Below are positions 23,477-32,900 of a DNA stretch of 64,000 nt, piece by piece. The stretch's first letter is position 1. Each line of letters starts with the position of its first letter. The notes below the pieces were generated by a model. That model had not been told where the DNA came from. It did no database searches and saw nothing but the letters and a program-made list of their open reading frames with translations. The position numbers were made by a program, and so were the translations under genes. The stretch is taken from positions 4,853,501 to 4,917,500 of the forward strand of contig NZ_CP019724.1 in the NCBI RefSeq assembly GCF_002005225.1, given 5' to 3'. The stretch is from Streptomyces pactum (GTDB lineage: Bacteria > Actinomycetota > Actinomycetes > Streptomycetales > Streptomycetaceae).

Positions 23477-24133
23477 ATGGCCTACTCGACCCGTCCCGCG
23501 CTCACCGTCGGCTTCGATCTCGACATGACGCTGATCGACTCACGACCCGGCATCCGCGCCTGCTACCTGGCGCTGACCGAGCGGACGGGGACGTACGTCG
23601 ACGCCGACCTGGCCGTCACACGGCTCGGGCCGCCGCTGGAGGAGGAGCTGGCCAACTGGTTCCCGGCCGACGAGATCGCGGCCACCGCCGACCTGTACCG
23701 CGAGATGTACCCGACGTACGCCGTCGCCGCCACGCCCGCGCTGCCCGGCGCCCGGGAGGCCATAACGGCCGTGCGCGACGCGGGCGGACGGGCGATCGTC
23801 GTCACCGCCAAGTACGAACCGAACGCCAAGCTGCACCTGGCCCACCTCGGCATCGAGCCGGACGCCGTGATCGGCGACCTGTGGGCCGAGCAGAAGGCCG
23901 TGGCGCTGCGCGAGCAGGGCGCGGACGTGTACGTCGGCGACCACCTCGGCGACGTACGCGGCGCACGCGCCGCCGGGGCCCACTCCGTGGCCGTGGCCAG
24001 CGGACCGTGCAGCGCCGACGAACTGCGCGCGGCCGGCGCCGACGTGGTCCTCGCCGACCTGACCCGGTTCCCGCAATGGCTCGCGGGCTACCGCGACGGC
24101 GACGCCGACGGACGGGCCGCGGAGCGCGCCTGA
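23477..24133 (+). CDS. HAD-superfamily hydrolase (phosphoglycolate phosphatase-like)
   Basis: This 218-aa protein starts at ATG 23477 (MAYSTRPALTVGFDLDMTLID). HAD motif I is GFDLDMTLIDS with the nucleophile and acid Asp pair, motif II is IVVTAKYEP, the motif III lysine is probably in AEQKAVAL, and motif IV is VYVGDHLGDVRGARAAG. The helical cap lies between residues 20 and 85. Length and layout fit PGP-like phosphatases; the substrate is unknown. The upstream frame is open through the G-rich repeats, but the conserved motif begins right after this ATG. Its last 46 bases overlap the convergent membrane-protein gene. Confidence 0.87.
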   Translation: MAYSTRPALTVGFDLDMTLIDSRPGIRACYLALTERTGTYVDADLAVTRLGPPLEEELANWFPADEIAATADLYREMYPTYAVAATPALPGAREAITAVRDAGGRAIVVTAKYEPNAKLHLAHLGIEPDAVIGDLWAEQKAVALREQGADVYVGDHLGDVRGARAAGAHSVAVASGPCSADELRAAGADVVLADLTRFPQWLAGYRDGDADGRAAERA

Positions 24134-24360
24134 GCCCGGCCCGCCGCGATCGACCGGAACACCCCCGCACCGGCGATCAGGAAGCCCACTCCCATCAGCA
24201 TGCTCAAGCCGAACATGTAGGTGGGAAAGGGCGTCGTCCCCAGAAACAGCGGGGCCACCGTGACCAGAGTGGCCACGGTGCCGATGAAGAAGACGATCGC
24301 ACCGGCGCGGATCAGACCGTCACCGGGCGCGGCGGAATTCGTTCGGGTTTTGTCACGCAC
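24088..24360 (-). CDS. Small membrane protein, two membrane segments
   Basis: This 90-aa protein probably begins at GTG 24360 (VRDKTRTNSAAPGDG) rather than the ATG 33 bases upstream, because similar Streptomyces proteins start near this DKTRTNS motif. Two hydrophobic helices follow (LIRAGAIVFFIGTVATLVTVAPLFL and MFGLSMLMGVGFLIAGAGVF), then a basic tail. It is a recurrent small protein of unknown role. Its 3' end overlaps the HAD gene by 46 bases, and the cold-shock gene diverges 162 bases away. Confidence 0.75.
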   Translation of the reverse strand: MRDKTRTNSAAPGDGLIRAGAIVFFIGTVATLVTVAPLFLGTTPFPTYMFGLSMLMGVGFLIAGAGVFRSIAAGRAQARSAARPSASPSR

Positions 24361-24522
24361 CCGACCAGGGTAGTTCCCAGCCCTGGGGAACAACCGGGGG
24401 ACGTCTTGTCACCGGCCTGAAGACCATTAGCCTTGGTACCGGCGGGTCCGGACGACCCGCCCAAGTGCTATCAAGAGCCGTTTCCGAGCAGTTTTCCGAC
24501 GAGTACGAGGACGAGGACAGAC

Positions 24523-24906
24523 GTGCCTACCGGCAAGGTCAAGTGGTTCAACAGTGAGAAGGGCTTCGGCTTTCTCTCCCGCGACGACGGCGGCGACGTC
24601 TTCGTCCATTCCTCGGTCCTCCCCGCCGGAGTCGAGGCACTGAAGCCGGGCCAGCGCGTGGAGTTCGGCGTCGTCGCCGGGCAGCGCGGCGACCAGGCAC
24701 TGTCCCTCACCCTGCTGGACCCGGCCCCCTCGGTCGCGGCCGCGCAGCGCAAGAAACCCGACGAGCTGGCCTCCATCGTCCAGGACCTGACCACCCTCCT
24801 GGAGAACATCACCCCGATGCTGGAGCGCGGCCGTTACCCCGAGAAGACGGCCGGCAAGAAGATCGCCGGCCTGCTGCGCGCGGTGGCCGACCAACTGGAC
24901 GTCTGA
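24523..24906 (+). CDS. Cold-shock domain protein with a C-terminal helical extension
   Basis: This 127-aa protein starts at GTG 24523 (PTGKVKWFNSEKGFGFLSRD). Residues 2-65 are a cold-shock domain with RNP1 KGFGFLS and RNP2 DVFVHSSVL, which binds single-stranded nucleic acid. Unlike 67-aa Csp proteins it has about 60 further residues (KPDELASIVQDLTTLLENITP, then EKTAGKKIAGLLRAVADQLDV) that look helical and may be for dimerisation or partner binding. Probable role: RNA chaperone or transcription antiterminator. It converges on mqnD. Confidence 0.93.
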   Translation: MPTGKVKWFNSEKGFGFLSRDDGGDVFVHSSVLPAGVEALKPGQRVEFGVVAGQRGDQALSLTLLDPAPSVAAAQRKKPDELASIVQDLTTLLENITPMLERGRYPEKTAGKKIAGLLRAVADQLDV

Positions 24907-24930
24907 CCCGCGCGTCCCACGCGTCACCAG

Positions 24931-25809
24931 TTACGGAAACGCCAGCGCGTCCGGGCCGAGGGCCGGTACCAGTCCCTCGGCCGCCGCGCGGGTGAGCAGG
25001 CCCCGGACCGCCGCGTAGCCGTCCTCGCCGAGGCCGGCGGTGAACTCGTTGACGTACAGCCCGATGTGCTGGTCGGCGACGGCCGGGTCCATCTCCTGGG
25101 CGTGCTCCATGACGTACGGCCGGGACACCTGCGGGTCGTCCCAGGCCGCGCGTACGGACGCGACGACCGAGTCGGCGAGGCGGGTCAGCGTCTCCTCGCC
25201 CAGCGACCGCTTGGCGATGATCGCGCCGAGCGGGATCGGCAGCCCGGTGGTCCGCTCCCAGTGCTCGCCCATGTCGGCGAGCTTGTGCAGGCCGTAGTTC
25301 CGGTAGGTGAAGCGCGCCTCGTGGATCACCAGACCCGCGTCGGCCTTCCCGTCCCGCACGGCCGGCATGATCTCGTGGAACGGCATGACGACGATCTCGC
25401 CGACCCCGCCGGGCACCGTGGCCGCCGCCCACAGCCTGAACAGCAGGTACGCCGTCGACGTCTCGCTCGGCACCGCGACCGTACGGCCCCGCAGTCCCCC
25501 ACTGCCGAAAGCGTGGGAGGTGCCCCCGGCGTCCGCCTCCCGGGTCAGCACCAGCGGCCCGCAGCCCCGGCCCAGCGCGCCCCCGCAGGGCAGCAGGGCG
25601 TATGCGCCCAGGACGTACGGCAGCACGGCGTACGACACCTTCAGCACGTCGAACTCGCCGCGCTCGGCCATGCCGTTGGTGATGTCGATGTCCGCGAACG
25701 TCACGTCGACGGCGGGCGCGCCCGGGACGCGGCCGTGGGCGAGGGCGTCGAAGACGAAGGTGTCGTTCGGGCAGGGGGAGTACGCGATCTGCAAGGGCTC
25801 AGCGGTCAT
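24931..25809 (-). CDS. mqnD: 1,4-dihydroxy-6-naphthoate synthase MqnD
   Basis: This 292-aa enzyme converts cyclic dehypoxanthine futalosine to 1,4-dihydroxy-6-naphthoate in the futalosine route to menaquinone. The family signature LQIAYSPCPNDTFVFDALAHG opens the protein. Further landmarks are FADIDITNGMAERGEFDVLKVSYA, RTVAVPSETSTAYLLFRLW, and MPFHEIMPAVRDGKADAGLVIHE, in a periplasmic-binding-protein fold. mqnB overlaps its start by 11 bases, so the two are translationally coupled. A short Gly/Ser insert (ADAGGTSHAFGSGG) near residue 95 looks strain-specific. Confidence 0.95.
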   Translation of the reverse strand: MTAEPLQIAYSPCPNDTFVFDALAHGRVPGAPAVDVTFADIDITNGMAERGEFDVLKVSYAVLPYVLGAYALLPCGGALGRGCGPLVLTREADAGGTSHAFGSGGLRGRTVAVPSETSTAYLLFRLWAAATVPGGVGEIVVMPFHEIMPAVRDGKADAGLVIHEARFTYRNYGLHKLADMGEHWERTTGLPIPLGAIIAKRSLGEETLTRLADSVVASVRAAWDDPQVSRPYVMEHAQEMDPAVADQHIGLYVNEFTAGLGEDGYAAVRGLLTRAAAEGLVPALGPDALAFP

Positions 25810-26521
25810 GTGGGTTCCAACTCCTGAGGACGGGTGCGAGCTTCCCGAAGGCGTCCGTCAGCGCTCCGAGCGCGTCGCCGACCCGCCAGGCGGCGCGGTC
25901 GCGCGGGCCGACCGGGTTGGAGACCGCGCGCAGCTCCAGCACGGGTACCCCGTGCGCGGCGGCGGCCTCGGCGACGCCGAAGCCCTCCATGGCCTCGGCC
26001 AGCGCGCGCGGGTGGCGGGTGCGCAGCAGCGCGGCGCGTTCGGCGGTGCCGGTGACGGTGGACCCGGTCAGGACGGTGCCGGGGCGGGCCCCGGTCGCGG
26101 TGGCCACGGCGGCGACGAGGCCGGCCGGCGGATGATGGGTGACGGTCCCGAAGCCGAGTTCGGTGACCGGCAGGAAACCGTCGGCGGTCTCGGCCCCCAG
26201 GTCGGCCGCGGTGATCTCGTCGGCGACGACGAGCGAGCCGACGGGCGCCCCGGGCGCGAAGCCGCCGCCGATGCCGGTCGAGACGACCAGGCCGTAGGGC
26301 GCGGAGTCGAGGGCCGCGGCGGTCAGGGCGGCGGCGGTGGAGGCGGCGGCGAGTGCGGGGCCGACACCGGCCGCCAGCAGGTCCCAGCCGCCCGGGAGCC
26401 GGTGGAGGGCGACCCCGGGGCGAGGCACCTGCGCACCCGGGCCCGGGAACGCCCGAGCCACCGCGTCCCGTTCGACGGGGGCCGCGGTGGCCACGAGGAC
26501 GCGCACGGAGGACGTGGTCAG
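25799..26521 (-). CDS. mqnB: Futalosine hydrolase MqnB
   Basis: This enzyme of about 240 aa removes hypoxanthine from futalosine in menaquinone synthesis. The nucleoside phosphorylase/nucleosidase fold is shown by VRVLVATAAPVERDAVARAF, VVSTGIGGGFAPGAPVGSLVVADE, and the active-site region AEAMEGFGVAEAAAAHGVPVLELRAVSN. The start is unusual: CTG at 26521 has a good AAGGA Shine-Dalgarno and overlaps the stop of the upstream lipoprotein gene (CTGA), while the in-frame GTG at 26506 has none. Either gives a complete domain. It overlaps mqnD by 11 bases; the three genes form an operon. Confidence 0.9.
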   Translation of the reverse strand: MTTSSVRVLVATAAPVERDAVARAFPGPGAQVPRPGVALHRLPGGWDLLAAGVGPALAAASTAAALTAAALDSAPYGLVVSTGIGGGFAPGAPVGSLVVADEITAADLGAETADGFLPVTELGFGTVTHHPPAGLVAAVATATGARPGTVLTGSTVTGTAERAALLRTRHPRALAEAMEGFGVAEAAAAHGVPVLELRAVSNPVGPRDRAAWRVGDALGALTDAFGKLAPVLRSWNPHDR

Positions 26522-27030
26522 TCGTCCTTCTTCAGCTTGAAGGACCACAGACCGGTGGCCTCCTCGCTGTCGTCCTTGCCGTCGCCGGCCTTGATGGTGA
26601 CGAGCGTCGAGTCCCCCTGGGCGCCGTACTGGGCGTTGAAGAACACGCTGCCCGGGACCGTCCGGTACGTGTTGTCCGTGTCGTCGGTGAGCTGCTGACC
26701 GTTCATCAGGATCGTCCAGCGCTCGTCCGCGACCTCCGGGTCCACGCCGAAGCGCACCGTGTCGTCGGGGTTGACCGTGATGGACTCGACGTCGTCCTTC
26801 TGCAGGCACTTCTGGATCTCGGCGGTCTCCAGGGTCTCGCCCTCGCCGCCACAGGTGGCATCGGAGCTGACCGAGTCACTGCCGACCGTGACCGTGGCCA
26901 TGGGCGTCGGCTGGTCGCAGGCGGAGAGCAGGAGCAATCCGGCGGAAACGGCGCCGGCGGCGGCGACGGCGCGGCGGCGACGCACAGCGCCGTGTTGATC
27001 AGCGGCTGCGCCGCGGGGCAACGTGGTCAT
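26518..27030 (-). CDS. Lipoprotein, DUF2771-like
   Basis: This 170-aa protein has a lipoprotein signal: RRRRAVAAAGAVSAGLLLLSACDQP, with lipobox LLSAC and the acylated Cys near residue 38. The mature part includes VTVGSDSVSSDATCGGEG, IQKCLQKDDVESITVNPDDTV and GLWSFKLKKDD at the end, a beta-sandwich-like pattern with a cysteine pair. I recall actinobacterial DUF2771 proteins with this layout next to the mqn genes, but the assignment is from memory. It is the first gene of the mqnB-mqnD operon; a role in menaquinone synthesis is not evident. Confidence 0.78.
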   Translation of the reverse strand: MTTLPRGAAADQHGAVRRRRAVAAAGAVSAGLLLLSACDQPTPMATVTVGSDSVSSDATCGGEGETLETAEIQKCLQKDDVESITVNPDDTVRFGVDPEVADERWTILMNGQQLTDDTDNTYRTVPGSVFFNAQYGAQGDSTLVTIKAGDGKDDSEEATGLWSFKLKKDD

Positions 27031-27088
27031 GGCCGAAGGCTATACGGCGCCTCCGGTCCTCCCCCCACCTGGGTACGGCGTGGCGTGG

Positions 27089-28480
27089 TCACGCCACCCC
27101 CGGCCGGGCCGGTCCCCCGCGCCGTGCCGAGTCGACCAGCCCCCGTACGGTCGTCAGCCAGCCGGCGGCGATGATCGCGGCGGCCACCGACAGGCCCAGC
27201 GTCCCGTTCAGCGGCAGCACGATGCCCACCGCCCCGCCGAACACCCAGGAGACCTGGAGCAGCGTCTCGGAGCGCGCGAAGGCCGAGGTGCGGACCTGCT
27301 CGGGCACGTCCCGCTGGATCAGCGCGTCCAGGGACAGCTTGGCCAGCGCCTGCGCGAACCCGGCGACCGCGGCCAGGCACGCCACCAGCACGGTGCTGAA
27401 GAACACCGCGGCCGTGACCGCCGTGCCCAGCACGATCGCGACGACCGTCACGATGATGATCTCCGGTGCCCGCGCCCGCAGCCAGGCCCCGACCGCCGTG
27501 CCCAGCGCGTTGCCCGTACCGGCCGCGACGCCGACGATCCCCAGCGAGACGGCGGCGCTCTGCCCGGACAGCGGATGCACCCGCAGCAGGAAGGCCAGGA
27601 AGAAGATCAGGAAGCCGGACAGGCAGCGGATGCCGGCGTTGGCGGTCAGCGCGTGCGTCACCGCCGGGCCCACCGTGCGCAGCCCCGGGCGCCTGCCCGG
27701 CTTGCGCAGCGGCCCGTGCAGATGGTGCTCGTCCGCCGCGAGCAGCGCCCGGTCCTCGCCGCGCGCCGAGTCCACCTTCGGCGGCAGCGTGAACGACAGG
27801 ACGGTACCCGCGACGAAGATCACGAAAGCGCCGTACAGCGGCCAGCGCGGCCCGACCTGCTGGAGTGCCACCGCGATCGGCGCGGCGGCGCCGGTGGCCA
27901 GCAGCCCGCACAGCGTGACCCGCGAGTTCGCCTTCACCAGGGAGAAACGGGGCGGCAGCAGCCGCGGCACCACCGCGCTTCTGACCACGCCGTACGCCTT
28001 CGAGGCGACCAGCACCCCGAGCGCGGCCGGATACAGCTCGATGCTGCCGCCGATCACCGCCCCGGACAGCACCAGCGCGAGCAGCGCCCGGGCGCCCATC
28101 GCGGCCGCCATCGCCGCGCGGCGGCCGTGCGGCAGGCGGTCCAGGAGCGGGCCGATCACCGGCGCGAGGAGCGTGAACGGCGCCATGGTGATGGCGAGGT
28201 AGAGCGCGACCCGGCCGCGTGCCTCGTCGGTGGGGACGGAGAAGAAGACGGTGGAGGCGAGGGCTACGGTGATCATGACATCGCCGGCGCCGTTCACCCC
28301 GTGCAGCTCGATCAGCTTGCCGAGGCCGGACTCGCCCGCCCCGTGCGCGTGCGTCGCCCGGCGGATGCCGCGCGCGGTCTTGGTCACCGGCAGGCGCAGG
28401 ACCCGGCCGACCGCGCGGAACCGGGAGCCGGGGCCGCGCCTCCGGCTCCCGCCCCTGAAGTCCGTCCGTGCGGCTGCCAC
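27089..28480 (-). CDS. MFS transporter
   Basis: This 463-aa protein has about 12 membrane segments. After a basic N-terminal tail of 50 residues the first transmembrane region starts at IELHGVNGAGDVMITVALAS. The A-motif-like loop GPLLDRLPHGRRAAM follows segment 2. The central loop (VDSARGEDRALLAADEHHLHG) is cytoplasmic and hydrophilic. Family and topology are clear; the substrate is not. It points the same way as the lipoprotein gene with a 58-base gap and diverges from the DUF3027 gene. Confidence 0.85.
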   Translation of the reverse strand: MAAARTDFRGGSRRRGPGSRFRAVGRVLRLPVTKTARGIRRATHAHGAGESGLGKLIELHGVNGAGDVMITVALASTVFFSVPTDEARGRVALYLAITMAPFTLLAPVIGPLLDRLPHGRRAAMAAAMGARALLALVLSGAVIGGSIELYPAALGVLVASKAYGVVRSAVVPRLLPPRFSLVKANSRVTLCGLLATGAAAPIAVALQQVGPRWPLYGAFVIFVAGTVLSFTLPPKVDSARGEDRALLAADEHHLHGPLRKPGRRPGLRTVGPAVTHALTANAGIRCLSGFLIFFLAFLLRVHPLSGQSAAVSLGIVGVAAGTGNALGTAVGAWLRARAPEIIIVTVVAIVLGTAVTAAVFFSTVLVACLAAVAGFAQALAKLSLDALIQRDVPEQVRTSAFARSETLLQVSWVFGGAVGIVLPLNGTLGLSVAAAIIAAGWLTTVRGLVDSARRGGPARPGVA

Positions 28481-28824
28481 CCCGTCATAGTGCCCCGAGA
28501 GCGGGGGCTATAGCGTCGATACGACGCGGATGGCGGTGATCGAGTCGGGTGACACCGGCGCCGACGGCACCCGGGAACCCGGGACCGTACCCCGCCGAAA
28601 GTCCCGTCGGTGTAGGCCCAGCGCACATGAGCAGGTAGCGTGCCTAGCGCGCCGTGGCGAACGTTCTCGGCCGCGCGCCTTACGGCCATCCCGCAGAATG
28701 GATGACGTAGGTGTGCCCGAGCGCGATCGGGCGCGGACGTCGACGCGGTCCACAGGTCCGCTCCGTCCGCCCCTCGCAGGCAGCGGCGCACTCGTGAGAC
28801 GGCGTATGGAGAGAAGCGATACCT
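28481..28824. other. Divergent promoter region without a gene
   Basis: These 344 bases lie between the starts of the MFS gene and the DUF3027 gene and should hold both promoters. Open frames here have no start/RBS pair or recognisable product. Just after the MFS start is a CCCC-GAGAGC-GGGG hairpin (28493-28506). No confident -35/-10 boxes were found. Confidence 0.5.
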
Positions 28825-29751
28825 GTGAGCGCAGCGACAACGCGAAGCCGCACCCCTGACCGTCTGTGCGCCGAGGCCGTCGACCTCGCCCGCGCGGCAG
28901 CCGAGGAGGCCGCCGCCCCCGGCGTCGTCGGCGAGCGCGAGGGGCTGGTGTCGGAGGGCGACCGGGTCGTCACGCACTACTTCGCCTGCAAGGAGCTGGG
29001 GTACCGCGGCTGGCGCTGGGCCGTGACCGTGGCCCGCGCCTCCCGCGCCAAGATCGTCACGGTGGACGAGGCGGTGCTGCTGCCCGGCCCGGACGCCCTC
29101 CTCGCCCCCGAGTGGGTGCCGTGGAGTGAGCGGCTGCGCCCCGGCGACATGGGCCCCGGCGACCTGCTGCCGACCGACGCGGAGGACCTCCGGCTGGAGC
29201 CCGGCTGGACGGGCGAGGACGAGCCGCCGCCGAACTCCGCCGTCTCCCACGAGATGGCCGACCTGGTGGAGGCGGAGGACGCCGAGGTCACGGCCGGGCC
29301 GGCCGCCGAGCTGTCCACCGTCCCGGCCCGCGGCACGATCTCGGCCGTCGCCGAGGAACTGGGCCTGCGCCGCACGCGGGTGCTCTCCAGGTACGGGCTG
29401 CATGTCGCCGCGGACCGCTGGGAGGAGGACTTCGGCCCGAAGACCGCGATGGCCCAGGCAGCCCCCGCGTCCTGCGTGAGCTGCGGCTTCCTGGCGCGTA
29501 TCGGCGGCTCGCTGGGGCAGGCCTTCGGAGTGTGCGCCAACGAGTTCTCTCCGGCGGACGGCCGGGTGGTGTCGCTGGCCTACGGGTGCGGTGGGCACTC
29601 CGAGGCCGCGGTCATGCCGAAGCCGCCGCGGGTGGCTCCGCCGGTGATCGACGAGACGCGGGTGGACCCGTTCCCGCTGCGGCCGGCGTCGGACTCCGGT
29701 TCGGTCCCGGTGACCGAGGACGAGGCGTCGGCGGAGCTGGGGCATTCGTAG
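28825..29751 (+). CDS. DUF3027 domain-containing protein
   Basis: This 308-aa protein starts at GTG 28825. The DUF3027 core begins LCAEAVDLARAAAEEAA and contains THYFACKELGYRGWRWAVTV and VLLPGPDALLAPEWVPWSERL. A basic helical patch (AVAEELGLRRTRVLSRYGL) precedes a likely zinc site: ASCVSCGFLARIGG, FGVCANEFSP and LAYGCGGHSEA give four cysteines. The family is restricted to actinobacteria and its function is unknown. A hairpin terminator follows at 29755. Confidence 0.9.
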   Translation: MSAATTRSRTPDRLCAEAVDLARAAAEEAAAPGVVGEREGLVSEGDRVVTHYFACKELGYRGWRWAVTVARASRAKIVTVDEAVLLPGPDALLAPEWVPWSERLRPGDMGPGDLLPTDAEDLRLEPGWTGEDEPPPNSAVSHEMADLVEAEDAEVTAGPAAELSTVPARGTISAVAEELGLRRTRVLSRYGLHVAADRWEEDFGPKTAMAQAAPASCVSCGFLARIGGSLGQAFGVCANEFSPADGRVVSLAYGCGGHSEAAVMPKPPRVAPPVIDETRVDPFPLRPASDSGSVPVTEDEASAELGHS

Positions 29752-29754
29752 AGC

Positions 29755-29774
29755 GCGCCGGTGAGGACCGGCGC
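29755..29774 (+). terminator. Hairpin after the DUF3027 gene
   Basis: GCGCCGGT (29755-29762), loop GAGG, then ACCGGCGC (29767-29774): a perfect 8-bp stem beginning 4 bases beyond the stop codon. A second G/C-rich inverted stretch follows around 29790-29815. There is no T-run. Confidence 0.6.
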
Positions 29775-29917
29775 GGGCGCGGGTGGCCCCTGGCCCCCGG
29801 GGGGCCTCGCCCCCGCACCCCCTTTCGGCCTTGACGGCCTCTGACGGCCTCGTCCTCGAGCGCCGGGCGGGCCGGGTGAGGCGGTACCTTCGTGGTCCGT
29901 CGATGAGGAGAGTCACC

Positions 29918-32900
29918 GTGAGCATGTTCGTGCGGCCTGCCGCCGAGGGCGCCGATCCGTTCGGTACGGCACGTCTGCGGCGCGGGGTGCTGGACGCCTG
30001 GGCGACGAGCCCGGCCCGCTTCCGTGAGGACGCCAACGCGGAGGAGGACCTCGTCCTCGGCGGCTACCGCGACCGGCTGGTCGTCGAGCTGGCGCAGAAC
30101 GCCGCCGACGCCGCCGCACGGGCCGGTGTGCCCGGCCGGCTCCGTCTCACCCTGCGCGACGGTGTGCTGGTCGCCGCCAACACCGGCGCCCCGCTGGACG
30201 CGGCCGGCGTCGAGTCGCTGTCCACCCTGCGCGCCTCCGCCAAGCGGGACGCCGGGGACAGCACGGTCGGCCGGTTCGGGGTCGGCTTCGCCGCCGTCCT
30301 GGCCGTCACCGACGAGCCCGCCGTCGTCGGCCGGCACGGCGGGGTGCGCTGGTCCCTGGTCGAGGCCCGGGGCCTGGCCGCCGACACCGCGCGGCACAGT
30401 CCCGGCCTGGGGGACGAGGTCCGGCGCCGCGACGGACACGTCCCGCTGCTGCGGCTGCCGTTCCCGGCCGAGGGCACCGCCCCCGACCCGTACGACACGG
30501 CCGTCATCCTCCCGTTGCGCGACACGGCCGCCGCCGACCTCGCCGAACGGCTCCTGCACGCCGTGGACGACGCCCTGCTCCTCGCCCTGCCGGGCCTCGA
30601 GGAGGTCGTGGTGGAGGTGGCCGACGACGCGCGCACGCTGTCGCGCCGCGCCGAGGGCGACCTGACCGTCGTCGAGGACTCCCGGGAAGGTGTCACCCGC
30701 TGGCGCACCGCCGCCGCGCACGGCCCCCTCACCCCCGGCCTCCTCGCCGACCGGCCCGTGGAGGAGCGGCTGCGCCCCCACTGGTCGGTGACGTGGGCGG
30801 TGCCCGTGGACGCCGACGGCGGCCCCGCGCGGCCCCGCACCAGCCCCGTCGTCCACGCGCCCACGCCCAGTGACGAGCCCCTCGGCGTGCCCGCGCTGCT
30901 CATCGCCTCCTTCCCGCTGGACTCCACCCGCCGGCACGCCGCGCGCGGCCCGCTGACCGACTTCCTGACGGAACGCGCGGCGGACGCCTACGCGGGGCTG
31001 CTCGCCGACTGGCGCCCGGTCGCCGCCGGCCTCATCGACCTCGTACCCGGCCCGCTGGGCAAGGGCGAGCTGGACGGGGCGCTGCGGCAGGCGATCCTCG
31101 AACGGCTGCCGCGCACCTCGTTCCTGCCGCCCGCCGCCGGGCCGCGCGAGGACGACCCCGACCTGCCCGAGTCGCTGCGCCCCCGCGACGCCGAGGTGGT
31201 GGAGGGCGCGGGCACCGAGACCGTGCGCGTCCTCGCCGAGGTGCTGCCGACCCTGCTCCCCGCCGGGCTGGAGCGCCGCGCGGAGCTGCGCACGCTCGGG
31301 GTGGCCCGGGTGCCGCTGGCCGACGCGATCGACCGGCTGGCGGGGCTGGAGAAGGCCCCCGGCTGGTGGCGGCGGCTCTACGACAGCCTCGCCGGGGTAG
31401 ACCCCGACCGGCTGTCCGGCCTGCCCGTCCCCCTGGCGGACGGCCGCACCACCATCGGGCCCCGCCAGGTGCTCCTGCCCTCCGCGGAGGCCGCCTCCCT
31501 CGACCCGGAGGTCCTCACCCGCCTCGGCCTGAAGGTCGCCCACCCGGACGCCGCCCACGGCCTCCTGGAGAAGCTCGGCGCCCTCCCGGCCACCCCGCGC
31601 GCCGTGCTCACCACCCCGCAGGTCCGGGCCGCCGTCGCCGCGTCCCTGGCGGACGAGGGCGGCACCAACTGGGAGGAGGACGCCCTCGACGCCGACGAAC
31701 TGGCCGACACCGTCCTCGGTCTGGTCCGCGACGCCGGACTCGACGCCGGGGACGAGCCCTGGCTCGGCGCGCTCGCCCTGCCCGACGAGGACGGCGAACT
31801 CTCCCCGGCGGGCGAACTGGTCTTCCCCGGCGGCCCGTTCGCCCGGGTCATGCGCGAGGACGAACTCGCCGCCGTGGACGCGGAGCTGGCCGAGAGGTGG
31901 GGCGCGGAGCCGCTGGCCGCCTGCGGCGTACTCGTCACCTTCGCGCTGGTCCGCGCCACCGACGTCGTCCTGGACCCGGACGAACTGGAGCCCCGCGAGG
32001 GCGACTTCGCCGAACCGGACGACGCGGGCCTGCTGGACGCCGTGGACGTGTGGAGCGAGGACGTCCTCGACCGCTTCCCGGACAGCCCCGTCCCGCCGGT
32101 CGCCACCGAGATCGTCGCCGTGCGCGACCTGGACCTGGTCGACGACGACCGTTGGCCCGAGGCCCTCGCCCTGCTGTCGCGGCCGCCGCTGCGGGACGCG
32201 CTGGTCCAGCCGGTGCGCATCCTGCTGCACGACGGCACCCACGAGGTCGTACGGCCCTACACCGCGTGGTGGCTGCGCGGGCACCCGGTGCTCGGCGGAC
32301 GCCGCCCGGCGGGTCTGCGCGCGGCGGGCGGCGACCCGCTGCTGCGCGGCCTGTACGACGAGGCCGACGCGACCGGCTTCGAGGACGAGCAGGTGCTGCG
32401 GGCACTGGGCGTACGCACCTCGGTGGCCGCCCTGCTCGACGAGCCCGGCGGCGCGGCCGAGCTGCTGGACCGCCTCGCCGACCCCGGCCGCCCGGTCACG
32501 GCCGCCCAACTGCACGCCCTGTACGGCGCGCTGGCCGAGCTGGACCCGGAACAGGTCACCCTGCCGGACGAGGTGCGGGCCGTGGTCGACGGCCGGGTGG
32601 CGGTGGTGGACGCCGCCGACGCCGTGGTGGTGGACTCGCCGGACCTGCTGCCCTTCACCTCGGGCGTGCCGCTGCTGCCCGTACGGCCGGCCCGGGCCGC
32701 CGAGCTGGCGGAGCTGTTCCAGGTGCGGCGGCTGAGCGAGTCCGTCACCGGCGGGGTGGACTCCGAGGGCACCGAGCACGACGTACCCGAGCCGGTGCGG
32801 GTGCTGCTCGGGGCGCGGACCCCCGCGTCGTACACGGAGCACGAGGAGCTGGTCGTCGACGGAGTGGAGATCGACTGGCGGCTGACGGACGACGGAGTGC

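Noticed and set aside
22930..24133. Gly/Arg/Pro-rich N-terminal extension of the HAD hydrolase through the G-rich array
   Set aside because: Three frames stay open because of the repeat; HAD motif I begins just after ATG 23477.
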